Below, one piece after another: positions 23,780 through 36,199 of a DNA stretch of 64,000 nucleotides. The number at the start of each line of letters is the position of its first letter. The stretch's first letter is position 1. Origin of the DNA: Eretmocerus hayati (Eukaryota; Arthropoda; Insecta; Hymenoptera; Aphelinidae). The notes beneath the pieces are model-generated. The model made no database searches, was not told where the DNA came from, and worked only from the letters and a program-made list of their open reading frames with translations. The stretch spans positions 126,572,305-126,636,304 of the forward strand of contig CM056743.1 of assembly GCA_029851415.1 (NCBI GenBank), in the 5' to 3' direction. Position numbers and translations under genes: made by a program.

Positions 23780-23976
23780 CTACAATAAAAATAAAAAAAA
23801 GACATTACAGAAGACCTTGATGAATGATGTCATACGCGCGGTGTTGAATGGTGTCTACAAGACGTTGGTTCTCTTGAAGTTCCTTGCGGTCCATTGATTC
23901 AAAATGACTTACAATGCCATGAATGCCATCCATCTCCAAAACCCACCACGTGAATCATCCTTAACCTTGACACCAT
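23780..23976 (-). other. possible upstream first exon and intron signals, minus strand
   Basis: On the minus strand GAAAATGG (ATG at 23976-23974) opens a 21-codon frame ending at GGCATT|GTAAGT (donor at 23912-23907). 131 bp further on, a T-rich tract ending TTTTTATTGTAG (AG at 23781-23780) is a textbook acceptor. The joined frame stops within nine codons, so the protein is not secured, but the splice signals are strong and on the same strand as 23.0-23.7 kb. Confidence 0.3.
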
Positions 23977-24229
23977 TTTCGTGCTAATGATTCACCTCGT
24001 CTTTAGGTCATGGTATGTAAGCGACGTAAGTAAGAATCAAACTCCACCAATAGAGGGTGGAATTAGAGAGAGAAGTCGTCGCAGAATGGAAAGTAGTGTA
24101 TGAAGAGTTGATGCAAATTAACAAGTCACGAAGAAGATGTATTGAATAATACATCAACTTGTAACACGATGGTGCGATCGCATCAAATGCTCCCATAGTG
24201 TCCATTACATTTCCCCTCTTTTAAAACAT

Positions 24230-27200
24230 CGTGTTATCCCTGATATTTCGTATATATATATATATATATACATATAGGTACGTCTATCTACTTCTGTGGC
24301 TTGGCAAGCAGTTCAAGTCGTTTTGAGAGCGACAAGCTGAATCGCATTAAGCGGCACTTGACTTACCCACTAATGCACCTGTTCAGCTGACAATTCCAGT
24401 TTTGCGCCTCGCCTCCATCCCTTGCAATGTTCATTCATCAATGAATGAGAGACCCGTATATAACCCCGTGTCTCACTCTCTCTTTCTCTGTTTCATTGTT
24501 CTTTTCGTTCTGCTTTTTGTATACATTCTGTGGACTATATATCCGAGTCCTCCTCAGTTTCCTTAGCTGTATAAGTGCCAGTAGAGACCCTCCAGGGAAG
24601 TGCCAGCTTCCGAGTCTCTGCAACAGCCTAACTGTTAACCCTCAAGTCTCCCACTTTTGAAACATTGATCCGCGCCCTTCAAAAGCATAACGTCAGTTCT
24701 TTTGTATGTAGTGCATATTTGTTACCATCCAGAAGAACACTGGAAGATCGGTCAAGAAGTTCTTGATAGTAGAATTGTCAACTGATTTGATGTCCGCGGT
24801 TTTTGGAACAATTTTTCCAGTGAGTTATGAAAATCTCGTTGGATGCCCTCGAATATGCGCACTGGAATGCTAGACAAGCGCATCTTCCATGTCAATATTC
24901 AGTGTGATTGGGTACTACTGTTCGGAAAGCTTCGTGCATTCAATCAAACTCTGTTTCTATGATATGTCAATGTCTATAATATGTCAATGTCGAAAATTGC
25001 TTGCAGAATTCGAAAAATCTCTTCATCTTTCGCATTCTATGCAAAAAGGTCTTTCATAACCTTGACCATGATGATCCCTTGGATGGTTCAGATTACTTGA
25101 TACTCAATGATCATCAAGAAGTTGTTAAACTTCCTTCAGTGGCAGTTAGTTCAAGATTAATTAATAATACCAGAACTAACTGAATAAGTCTACTAGGAGT
25201 ACACTCAAGCGTTTCAACATCAAAGCTTCAGATGTAGGTATTATGAAAGCACGCAATGTACTCTGACCGTCACAATCTTTGAGGGAAACAATTGGAATAA
25301 TCGAAGTTTCCATGTGATGTGAACTTCAGATTCAAATTCTGCAACTATAACAGAATGACTTTTCTACACACTGATTCCCTCATATCTGAGTCAAAATCCA
25401 TGAATTGTGTAACTTGTAACACCTTTGCTGTACTGACTCATTACTCTGATAATTTGATGGCCAATGACTTGAGATGAACTCTGAGCTTTCCTTGATCCAA
25501 AACTGCTTCAAAGATTAGAAATCAAAGTTAGAATGTGTATCACAATATCTAAATGACCAATGATGAAGTCGTCGAAAATTTCAGTAAAGAATAGCTCAGT
25601 GACCAGCCAGGTTATCTCGCAACTGCAAGTCCCCCCGATCTCTGTCCCCTCTCAGTGGTGTAGAAATCGTGGTGGAATTGCTTAGGGGTGGATGCGGAGG
25701 AGGGAGGCGGTGATCATAAGTACTAGTTATGCAAGACGGAGGCTCCAGGAGAACCAAACACATCGTGCAGTTTATGTATCGTCCAAGAAAGCGATGAGAT
25801 AGGTCTTGCAAACCATGGGCAAGCCTCTCTGCGTCTTGCACGACCACACCTTTCACCAATAAACGGCCAAGCAGCAACAGCAGCAACTTCGTGGTATTTA
25901 GCCTCTGTCTCCATAGTATATATACGCGGGGCTCCAAGCACATGTAGCCTTTCTCTCGTGATACCAGAAGGAGCTTACCTTACTCCTTTACTTACTGGGG
26001 AGTTGAACAACGACGATTCAGACCGACTCAAGATAGAGAGAGAGAGAGCCAGGCTCGCCCGACTAACAGTAAAACTCTCTACTGGCAGTGCTCTAAGGAG
26101 TACCACCATAGAACACCAACTAAGTAGCCAACTGAGTACGTGACTGAAAACTGTATGGAAGAGCGAGAGCTTTTTCACCTCGTATACCATGTGCTTTCCT
26201 TAACTCACACAGATTGATGAATACAGAAATGAACGAGTCGCCTCCTTACATTTTTACCCGAAGCGCAATCTCTGATAATGATGTGCGTGCTGCTCCAGAT
26301 CACTTTCGATCGAAGAATCCCAAGCCTTCATTATTTTCTTCATCCTTCTTGTCTGTATTCTTCCCCGAGAGAAAAGTCCATCGAACGTTCGATTTCTTTC
26401 GGATCTTGAACTGGACCATACCATTTACTGTCTCGTCTTCTGGTTTTACTCTGAATCGGCAGTATATAGGAATCTTGGTCTCGTAGCAGTTCAAGATTGT
26501 CTCACCTCATGTAAAGATGTTCAAGATGTGCTACACACTCGGTGATAGCGATCAATCCATCGTGAACAACTTCATTAAGATCCTTGTCCTAAAAGCAATT
26601 ATTGAGTAATAATAGATTGGGTATATTTCAAGCTTCAGAAATGTTGTTGAAACCAGAATCAAAGATAATCTGTATCATGAAGAGGAGACTGGAAAATGAG
26701 CTCCTTGGTAATACCCTGGTTATCTACATCAATTGAAAGCGATGGGTGATATTCACCTTCAGGAAACTACCCCTCAAACTAAAGAAGGATATTGAAGACC
26801 ACAAAAATTGAAATGGCAAAAGTTAGACAATGTCAGGCCTCCAAACTTTCAGTAATGTTACACATATGTACCGCCACTGAAACTAGGTCTTCGTGAACTG
26901 ACCTCCAGACATCTTCCTATTTTTCTATAACTCACCCAGACAAACATGACTCCAATGACATACATTCGAAACATCATCGTTTTTCATGTCCATGGTCAAA
27001 CGTTAGATCAGCAGAATTTTACAAGGTGCTACAAACCATTCAGCTCACTGATCCAATAGTTCAACTACTTTTTGTACCTTGAAACCAAAAACCCAAATCA
27101 GGTGTACATTGTTTGAATGACCACAGAAAAGAACCAGCGTACCCAACACGTGCTTTGAACCACGTGGACTTGGAAAGTCATTGCATGGGGTGATCAACTT

Positions 27201-30200
27201 CCTCCTGCATAATATTCCCACACTCATACCAGTCTCTCTATACCACCACAGATTACGAAGTCAGACCGTGGGTGTCCAAGATTCATGATGTACGTACATA
27301 CTTGCGTACTTATAATACACCATCGTCATCAGGCATTCGGCAACGAGTCTCTCGTAACGAGTGAAATCGGTCGGTCGACTGAGGACGCAAGCAGCCGGTC
27401 CACTCGCTGTATATTACAGCTTACATAAGGATTCTGTATAGCGAGAGCTGATATGTTGGAGACGTTTCTCTCTCTTTCTAATAATACTCAGATCTACAGC
27501 TGGGCAGTAGAAGTCCTATACTCTCGGGTCACATTGGGTTTTGGTCAAATATATATATACACGGTATATGATGCTGTGGGGTACATCAGAACGCCGAGAC
27601 CCAGAGAAGAAGGAAGCGGGACAAAAGCATCCTCGGCATCAGACCCTCGCGCTTTGCTCCCTGTATAATGTATCGATATAACTATATACATATCTGTAAA
27701 ACGAGGGGAGAAGCTACCCTCGCCGTACTGGTACGCCTTATGCCGTCTAGTCGCTTTGGTTCGGCCCCTCGTGGCACGGCACAATGCTCACGGCATGACG
27801 GGTATAAGGCACGGCAGTGGACCCTTCACAAAATATATATATGTATCTATAGATCCATTGGGGTTAGGGGCTTCCCTTGTGCGTCGAGGTCTCTCTGTCT
27901 CTCTCTCTTTCTTTCTATGCGGCAACGGCTCCAGTCGTCTGCTGCCAGCGTTCAAAGCTTCCCGCCAGTATAGTAACCAATGCATGATGGGGGAACTCAG
28001 GACGATCCCAGCGCCCGCCTGCGGCACGAATTATGGGAAAGTTTTTTCGCAGCCGGCCTGCCTCTCCTCATGCATCCCCCATACAATGCAGCTCAACGTC
28101 GTATTTTTCGGGACCGGCAGCCTGCTCCACTGCTTCATATATAGCTAAGCGCTCTTTGTCGCTGCGTGCCATCAGGCTCGTCGTTCCCTTTGCCCCTGCA
28201 GATGTACAATAATTCTGCTGGTAGCACACGATCGGGTCTATGATGTTCGAGTTTGAACCTCGACCCCATCAACCAAGGCCCGAATGTGTTTGCAAAGCAC
28301 ATATCCAACTTCCGTTGGTTCATGCTGCTGATTACTTTGTATATGGGACTTGGTTGATTCCTGTGGAACTGGTCCACCTAGACATTATAAGATACACTTA
28401 CCTGACTATTGTGTAACCTTGCGGCCTTCAAGATTTCTGGATCATCACTTGATCCACCGAAGCTTCCTGATCCATTGTGGTCAGCAGAGAAGACATTTAA
28501 ACAGCTTGAACTCGAGTATGAGACAGCTAATTTCATGGTTAAATGAGAAATGACATTCTTCTAAGAAATCCAGTAGCACTGTTTAAGGCCTGCAATGTCA
28601 CATACGGAACACCAGTCTAATTCAAAGTTTTAGTATATTCGTCTATGTTTATTGATTGAGATCGTGGTCAAAGTTTTGTACAGTTTTGAATTCTTTCACG
28701 CGCAATTTAGCTAATTGCACTGATCAGACCATCACAAGCTTGCACTTTTGCATTTTACTATGAATGCAACAATCCCCACAGTGTACAGTCGCACTTCTAG
28801 AGCCCAGTTTGGTGCCAAAATAGTTCATCTCAAAAGTTCTTTAATTTGGTCCCTCTCTCAAATATTACAATCAGAAAATTCTCAAGTTGGTCCCAAAGTT
28901 GCTAATCCTTTGAACAGAAACAACTTAATCTATCAATAATGGCCATAATGCAAAGAATCATCCCAAGGTAATTAGTCGTCCCATCATGCACACATTCATT
29001 AATCTACCCATTGAATTCGTTTCATTTGTCTGATCTTCGGCACACTCAAAGAATCTCAAACACGACCCCAAAACGACCAAAATGAAGAACACCAGACAAC
29101 GACCCAAAAAACGATTCCGCCTCCCGCCTCACGAATATCAGGAGCATCATTCGGAGGGCAGGGCCACGAATCAGGATCATCAATGGCACAACACTAAAAA
29201 GCTGGCAAACTCATAAAAAGAATTTGGTACGGGTCAGTCGGCCGGTATCATGAAAGTCTTTGGTCTCTGATGGGTCGCGTGGCCTGAGCAATCCGCGACG
29301 GTAACTTTATTCCTAATACTTTTGGCACATAATAAGCACACGTGTGATTGAGACAGGTTGGTGGTCGCCATATAATACGTATATACGTCAGTGAGTTATG
29401 CAAGCTTCCTAGTCCCTCGGGGAGTGAGCGATTCGCAATCGTGCCAATATATCCCGCAGGCTATGTGTATAGCCATACGAACTCATGAATATACATAGAT
29501 AATAATATCCGTGAGGGACGGCCGCGGGCGGAGAGCGAGTGTCGAGGTGCCACACTGCGCGAGCCTTCGGAATTGGGGCCCGCATTTGGGACCTATATAC
29601 AGTATAATGTCGGACCCTCGTCAAAACTTGGGCTTGTCGATTCGAGCTTTTACCTGAGATGAACCGGCATCCGCCCGGCAGACCCCAGGCTGTATTATAT
29701 ACCTCGGGCATTAAAAGTGTAGGTATAGGTATAGGTATATTACAGTCAAAGGATCGCCCGCCAGGCATCTATACAATGATGCCGTGCCGCTTTGGAATAT
29801 TTCGGGCCCTAAGCAACATCTGTCTCGTGGACTAGGCCCTCACATATACATCACGTGTATATAGATATACAAAGTTTGTCTTCGGAAAAATGCCCTCGCC
29901 CGCGCTGCTTCTTTCAGACTGTAACTTCCTTTTGATGGCTATGAGAAGAAGAGAAGCCCAGAAAAGTTGGGATAATCCACCCGCTTACCGCGGGCGGCAT
30001 ACCTGAACACCGGCTGCGCATTCAAAATTCAAAACGTGCCGAGGGTGCGCGCCGAAGTTTTCTCGTGGCTTGTATCTTCAGGGCGATCTTCGACACGTAA
30101 ATATTTTGGAATTCAAAAAAGTGTGATGGACTTTGAGTTATGGGTTATCCAATTGATCTTGTCATCGGTATTGATAATGATCGATATCGATGAGTATCAA

Positions 30201-30780
30201 TGATGCGCCACGGATAAATCTCGAGATAAATCTATACGCTAGCTATATATTCTACAGTAGAATCACTGCTGATTGCAAAATGAAATGAGGGACCATTCTG
30301 ACTGTGAACACCTCATTGTTGTCACGCCCTACCTAATTTTTCTTCATCATGACATCTGTTGTTTGGTATAACGAAATATTGTTTATCACTGATGAAATGT
30401 TTACTCAAGTTTGTTTTGGCCTGTAAATGGAACCTTAAACTTGAAGAAACATAATACATTAAGCCCATTTGAACCACTGTGACTTATGCGTGAGGGTAAA
30501 TAGGTCCAGCAATGAGTTGAGTCTGAAAGTAATTTAGTCTGGTCAACACATGTCCAGGTCGAGGTCCAGGTAGAAGTCCAAAATGAAGGCTGATTGTGAG
30601 TCTTGAAAGGTCATACCATCATCAAGTTTGCTTAGTCATACCTTTTTGAATAGTGTTCAGAACTTCGGAAATAGACTTCAATCACTCCAAAATTTGATTT
30701 TGATTTTTTATTAACCCAACAAAAGGTGTGTGATATGATGAGCATGGTGCCGAATTGTCAAATTTTCTAACCATAAAAAA
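24230..30780. other. long gene-poor stretch
   Basis: It contains (TA)10 at 24251-24270, GA-rich runs near 26032-26050 and promoter-like TATA/CpG texture at 25600-26160 and 27300-28150. Frames of 80-130 codons (27756-28145 plus, 29768-29409 minus) overlap opposite-strand frames and show no domains, so I do not call them. Otherwise AT-rich sequence. Confidence 0.4.
24251..24270. repeat. (TA)10 microsatellite
   Basis: Ten uninterrupted TA units followed by CATATAGG. Confidence 0.95.
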
Positions 30781-30784
30781 AGTA

Positions 30785-30990
30785 TTTTCGACACGCTGTG
30801 CGGAAAAGTGTATTTTCCGCACTGATTTTCCACTTTCTCGCACAGTTTGTCGAAAAACACACTTCGTTACACGGGTGTATACGCCTGTTTTCGTTTCATT
30901 GTACTGATTCCGACTTTTGCCTACGGCTCAGACCCTACGGACACCCATCACTCGGACGCGAAAAAAAGTTTTTCCACCCTAGTATCGAGA
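30785..30990. repeat. hairpin family A, partial copy
   Basis: TTTTCGACA (30785-30793) and CTGTGCG pair with CGCACAG and TGTCGAAAA (to 30856). Nested inside is GCGGAAAAGTGTATTTTCCGC (30799-30819), a hairpin of its own. The 72-nt hairpin is the reverse complement, in layout and length, of the one at 53707-53778. About 115 bp downstream, TTTCCACCCTAGTATCGAGA (30971-30990) is the complement of the family word TTCGATACAAGGGTGTGAAA. Confidence 0.7.
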
Positions 30991-30999
30991 TATACTATT

Positions 31000-33890
31000 T
31001 CAAATTGCTGATAACCCATAAAAACGCCCCCATCCTCTCGTATAATTGGCCATCTCTACAACACGCATTGCCAGTGTTGTAGAACCATTAATTCAGGAAC
31101 GGGTGGTATTTCGTGCCTAATCGCGGATTCGAATCCCCGCTTCATTCGGACGAATTTCGGGTTTACATATACCATACGCGATGAGCTCCCCCATTGAGTA
31201 GCCATTCATCGGGGTGTTTGGTTGATTTATGAACCTGCTTCGGATGCGAGACTTGCAAAAGCTTTGTCTATATAGGGTTTGTCACACTTATTCCAGACGA
31301 TACATATTATATAGCGCCAGAAGGCCCAACGCATTCGATAGTCTGCGATCTTCATCATCCTTACTATACGCTATTCAGTGCCTAATACATCGCCATTCAA
31401 AACATAATGGGACACACAATGATGACCTGCATCTTGGAAGGACATCGAAGACCCTAAAGTATTATAATATAATAGTATAGTATAGCCCTCACCAGAGGCC
31501 AATTAAAATTCAGGCCAACGCCCCTAACAGCGTCGCCCAAATATAATACATATACAATCGTCTCCGTCACAACAAATGCACCTGTAGGTATCCATGACAC
31601 AAGAAAGAAACCCTATTGTACTTTTTATAACACTAGGTCGCGTGGCTCATTTTCTAACCTCTCATAATAATCTAACAGTCATAATTGAAGATACATATGT
31701 TCACCTGCAGGGAGAGTTAGTCGCGTGCTCCGTAGGATTGTCATCGATCTTTTCTGAACCCGGTTTCAACCGATCGAATATGCCTATATGCTTGAATTAG
31801 AAACGGTCGATTGGGCTTTCAGGGGTGTTCACCTGTACATAGCGATGTTTATCGTATGTGACTCGCTGGCGCTACTACTGCGTCGGAATATACTATAGGA
31901 CTCTCCGACTATCCTGCCAATTTGGATGCTAATGCGGTGGCAATACTGCAGATTGCCAGCTTAAATTCTTCTTTTTCATTACGCATCGCTCGTAATTGAT
32001 CTCGCACCGTGGCGATCCCTTGTATCGATATACCTGTCGTTGTTGCGAGAGCATGGACCATATACGTATTCTGCAGCTCCAGCTGTGAGAGAGTGGATGA
32101 AGCAGCTAAATGCCACTGTTTTGATACTATTTTCTTTTGGGCTATTGATCCTGTCATTAGAATCTACCAATATTGGCTGATCAGCTTAATCATGTGTCAT
32201 TATTTTTTTCCATATTTTTGGGATTGCGCCTTTGACAATTTAGAACTTTGTAAGAACTCTCGTGAAACTCATTTTGTATCATTCATAATGTAGTAGTAGT
32301 TCTTGAGTAGTTCAGAACATGAACCCCCTAATTTGCCCTTGTGGAGCTGAAAATACCAGGAGTGAGCAAACAAATTAATATTAACAAACTTTTTCGAATT
32401 TGATGCTATTTTGACTCCGGTCAAGAATATACATCCAAAACTTATCCGATCGAGGATCAGGTAGGAGTTGGAATACCCAATTATTGATTCGCTACTAGAC
32501 CAGACCTCTTTAGTCTCATATTATATATTTCAAAACGAACTGACATTCGGAAGTTTGAAATTTATTCACCACTTGAACCAAAATCTGTTCCAGTTCAATA
32601 ACTTGGTTAGCGTGTGGCGTAATTATGAAATATTGTGCGAATATCACATCGCTCAAGATCCCACAAGCATGCCGTCAAAAGCTGGACAATGTATTGCAAG
32701 ATTGATTAATTCATTTTTTTCAAACCTATGAAGTTGAACGTTTCTGGGATTTGTGCCCTTATCTTAATAAACCTGATGCGTCTGCACCAGGTAAACATAA
32801 ATTGTCGACGATGGTCTGCAGGTATGTACACACAACTCATGCCCATAGGCTCTTTGCTACACTTTTTGCGCCCTGTCGGGTACCAATGACACTTAAAATC
32901 ACGAATGCTCCCCGTTGCGCCGCAATACATTTCCATTACATATGAATAAAAGGTCACCATTCAAACGAAACTCAATAGTTTCTTTCACGGGATTAACACA
33001 ATAAGTTCTGACACCCACCTGTGAATAGACCAAATGGGAAGATCGAAATGTCAGGTGAATTTTACCAAAATTCATAGTTTAAATATCGACCAATCATGTG
33101 AACCGAGTTTTTCTGACCACCCAAAGTATCCATGAAGGATTGCTTTCAGAATTGGTTTGAGGAATCTCAAGGTGGAAAATTGAATTTTAATGTCTGTTGA
33201 TTAAAATTGCCTATTGAATTATTAAGTTGTACCTAATGACCTACACACCCATAATATCGCATAACCTCATCACTCAGTAATTCAAATAATCGTATTAACT
33301 AATTTACAGATTAGTAGTCCCTCAAGAACCATCGGAACAACCCATACATATTTGGTAAGACTGCTTGTGCATATCGCGAAGTCTGATTCCTCGTCTAAAT
33401 CTCACCTTGGAAGGCGCGAGGGAGAAACCGGAGGATAACATACCTATAAACATATAGTACACTCATCGCCTGAACTGTGCGAACAGGTTTCACGGCTATT
33501 GTGCGGGGGCCTCGTCGTCGGTCCGGTGGAGGTCAGCAGGCCCCTCTCTCGCATCATCCTCTCTTTCCTTAATACTCCCGCTTGCGTATATTCACTTCTC
33601 CAAACCCAGCGATCCATATATTGCTTGCATCCTTATTTTTTTTCAATATAATTCTCTCTCGCGCACACATGCATGCTTTGCCCTGCCCCCTCTCCATCTC
33701 TTCTCCTCTGGAGCATTCGAATGGTCCTGTTTTTCAAGCTCCTGGTCGATCTCCTTTCATCCTTTTGATACTACCTTTGGATCCTGTTTGTGCAAGAGCA
33801 GAATCTGCTTTTGCGAACGCGTAAAAGTTACGTGGGTGGTGATCGTGATTGGCTCTGGCTTCCAGATTACCTATACACATTATTGAGTCC
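31000..33890. other. gene-free stretch
   Basis: AT-rich with short overlapping frames only. A tRNA B-box-like word at 31117-31128 was examined and rejected. I see nothing else. Confidence 0.45.
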
Positions 33891-33899
33891 ATAGTCATG

Positions 33900-34060
33900 A
33901 TGAACATGAACCGAATGAAAAGGAATGCCATCGATACAGATAATCTAACCTTCATCGAATTCTTCATACCAGGGCACCACGTTGGGCGCCAAATTTTGGA
34001 AAACACTCGCCATTGCTCTTCCAGGCTTCTTATTTTCTCTTCAATGTGTATAAGTTATCA
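33900..34060 (-). mobile_element. LTR-retrotransposon remnant with primer-binding site, minus strand
   Basis: On the minus strand TGGCGCCCAACGTGGTGC (33991-33974) matches the usual primer-binding-site sequence of many insect LTR elements. It is preceded by a GGCGAGTGTTTTCCAAAATT-type LTR end and followed by AGATTATCTGTATCGATGG. The same order occurs on the plus strand at 34950-35045. No protein is left. Confidence 0.55.
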
Positions 34061-34479
34061 AGAAGCACTTGAATAAGTGGATAATTGTATACAATAACAG
34101 TACAGATGCCTGCAATAAACCATACCGGAACGAGTAGCCGGAATAGATTTTTTTAACCACAACCCGCAAGAACAAACCAAACAAACTCATTTGTGATCTT
34201 GATCACAATTACTGGTAGTCATCCAAGAGCCTTCGGACCAGATTAAAATCCCTCATTCATTATGAAAGTTCACTTTCAACCAAGAAGACCCAAGACACAG
34301 CCTCCCTCTATCATTGTAGAATCGAGACAACACAAGATACCAGCAATCAAGTTCATCGGATGAACCCCATTCATTGGTTGTATATCTTTGCATAACTATT
34401 GTGTCAGGAGACTTCAACACCGTCTCAATTGAGGTATAGACTTTTAGCGCCTCCTATGAAAGCAAGGAATTTTGATTAG

Positions 34480-35065
34480 GACGAACCAAAGAAGCGTGTC
34501 AAAGGAATGTGACGAAGCGTTCACCACGACGACTTCGTCTTGATCGCGCCTTGCTTCGGAAGAATTTCGGTAATGCGAATTTCGCACGTTAGGACGAAGC
34601 TGCACACACACATACACACACCGACTATAAGAGCGAATTCTTTGGGATCGTCGCGAACGAATTGGCCCCGAGGCAGTCAACAAGGGTTCTACTAAGGACC
34701 CCAGTTGCAACTCGAAATAGTATAGTCGCACCGTTAAGTCGAACGCGTCTTATCTCTCCTCTTCATCGCGTCCAATCGCTCCCGCATCGGTTTCGCCCCC
34801 GCACTAGCGATGAGTCACTGCTCGACAGGAGCACCCTATTCCTTAATACACTGTGTTCAAGATGAGGGTTGTTGTAGGCATCTGCATTGTTATTGCACGC
34901 AAGTATGTAAGTGTGCAGTGATGCTCAGATTTGCGAGAGAAGAAAGTCCGGGGGAACGATGGCGAGGGTTTCGTAAAATTTGGCGCCCAACGTGAGGGCA
35001 CCGATAAGAAAAAGTCGAGCAGGGATATAAGATTATCTGTATCGATAGTTTTCTGGACAGATCGA
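34480..35065 (+). mobile_element. probable LTR with primer-binding site, plus strand
   Basis: TGGCGCCCAACGTGAGGG at 34981-34998 is a primer-binding-site-like sequence following GATGGCGAGGGTTTCGTAAAAT. Downstream AGATTATCTGTATCGATAG matches the opposed copy. Upstream to about 34480 the GC-richer stretch could be the LTR, but its left border and duplication are not visible. Confidence 0.5.
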
Positions 35066-35443
35066 TCAATCAACGTCGAGGAAGGGTGAACGACGATGAC
35101 CCTTGCAAAACATGCTGGCCCCTTCTAGACTTTTAGGCAGCTGCACGCAATGCGACTCACTTGTACTGATTTCTCCCGTTCTGATGTCAGATTATTTCTT
35201 GTTGCCGAATGAAAATGACCTCTCGGTGTCGAGAAGATCAGAAACTAGTATGAGATGAGAAATTGCAACTTTGCGAGGTTGAACAAGTGTCAGTTCTCAT
35301 TTTATTCCTCCTGAGTCTCGCTGTTGTCCCAACACTTATGATTCCTCCTCAGATTCCCAGCTCGGTACCGACATAATCTACTGAAATTTTTAGATTCGTT
35401 CGACGCTCCCATGAAAAGTTGTTGGGAAGGTATTCGGAATCAA

Positions 35444-35470
35444 GATTGTCCAGGTTTGTCCTGGACAATC
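35444..35470. repeat. perfect 11-bp hairpin
   Basis: GATTGTCCAGG and CCTGGACAATC are separated by TTTGT. With no T run after it I do not call it a terminator. Confidence 0.8.
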
Positions 35471-35861
35471 CTGGTAAGATAGTTGAACTACTGCAATCAC
35501 TCACGACCGACTGTCATGGATATTACCCTACTGGTGAAAATCCTATCATCTTGGGATTTCGGCTCAGGTGATTTGTGCGGGTTCCCAAGTTCACAGGGTC
35601 AGAAAAACGTATGAGATGAAGTTGGCCAGAACTTTTTGTTTACTGAAATATCTGGAGTGGTCGGAAGCTACAGCGATCTCGTGGATAAGGTCCCGATTTT
35701 CAACGCAGAAGGTCTGGGTACGCATCTCAGCCGGCACCAATTTGATTTCTCAAAAGTGTCGATTCCGTTACCATCGATGGTTCGAAACTTTCGTTCAAAT
35801 CTACCATCTTTTCGGCCAAGCACTTAGATATACAATATTTCACTTCTGGCGAGTTAGGCTG

Positions 35862-36196
35862 ACAAGGGGGACTCACGAAGTGCAGGTCACCAAATCTCAC
35901 CAAACTTTTTTTCACAGTCTCGTACCACCTAGAATATGAAGAATCCGGAGTAGCTACGTCAAATGGGCTTCCTGTTCAGACCTACAAGTAAAAAAGTTGG
36001 CATTGTCAGTATATCTATACATATCACTTTTTAACATGGGCCTATATGGGCATCAATGCTAATGTCATTAGGCTGTAACTTCGGACAAAGGGCCCATTCG
36101 ACGGAGTTTCTCTAAATTCTTCATTTTCTAGGTGATACAAGACTGTGAAAAAGTCTAGTGAGCTTTGGTGACCCGCACTTCGTGAGTCCCCCTTGT
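35862..36196. mobile_element. 335-bp inverted-repeat MITE
   Basis: The tips ACAAGGGGGACTCACGAAGT (from 35862) and their complement (to 36196) continue as imperfect arms of about 130 bp. These include GGTCACCAAA, CACAGTCT and CTAGAA-type blocks and AATGGGC near the centre. The arms differ by several indels, so the copy is older than the near-perfect hairpins. No clear target duplication. Confidence 0.75.
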
Positions 36197-36199
36197 GAG

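Noticed and set aside
27756..28145. 130-codon plus-strand frame
   Set aside because: It lies in a low-complexity CT-rich and promoter-like stretch, with overlapping frames in other phases and no domain.
31095..31145. tRNA-like B-box GGATTCGAATCC
   Set aside because: The T-arm does not pair properly (an A-C mismatch or an 8-nt loop) and there is no A-box, anticodon arm or acceptor stem at the right distance. The word is simply a 12-bp palindrome.
35444..35470. rho-independent terminator
   Set aside because: The hairpin lacks a T tract, is not downstream of a gene, and the genome is eukaryotic.
35568..35936. 123-codon plus-strand frame
   Set aside because: The end overlaps the inverted-repeat MITE at 35862. 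No domain, and a minus-strand frame overlaps it.
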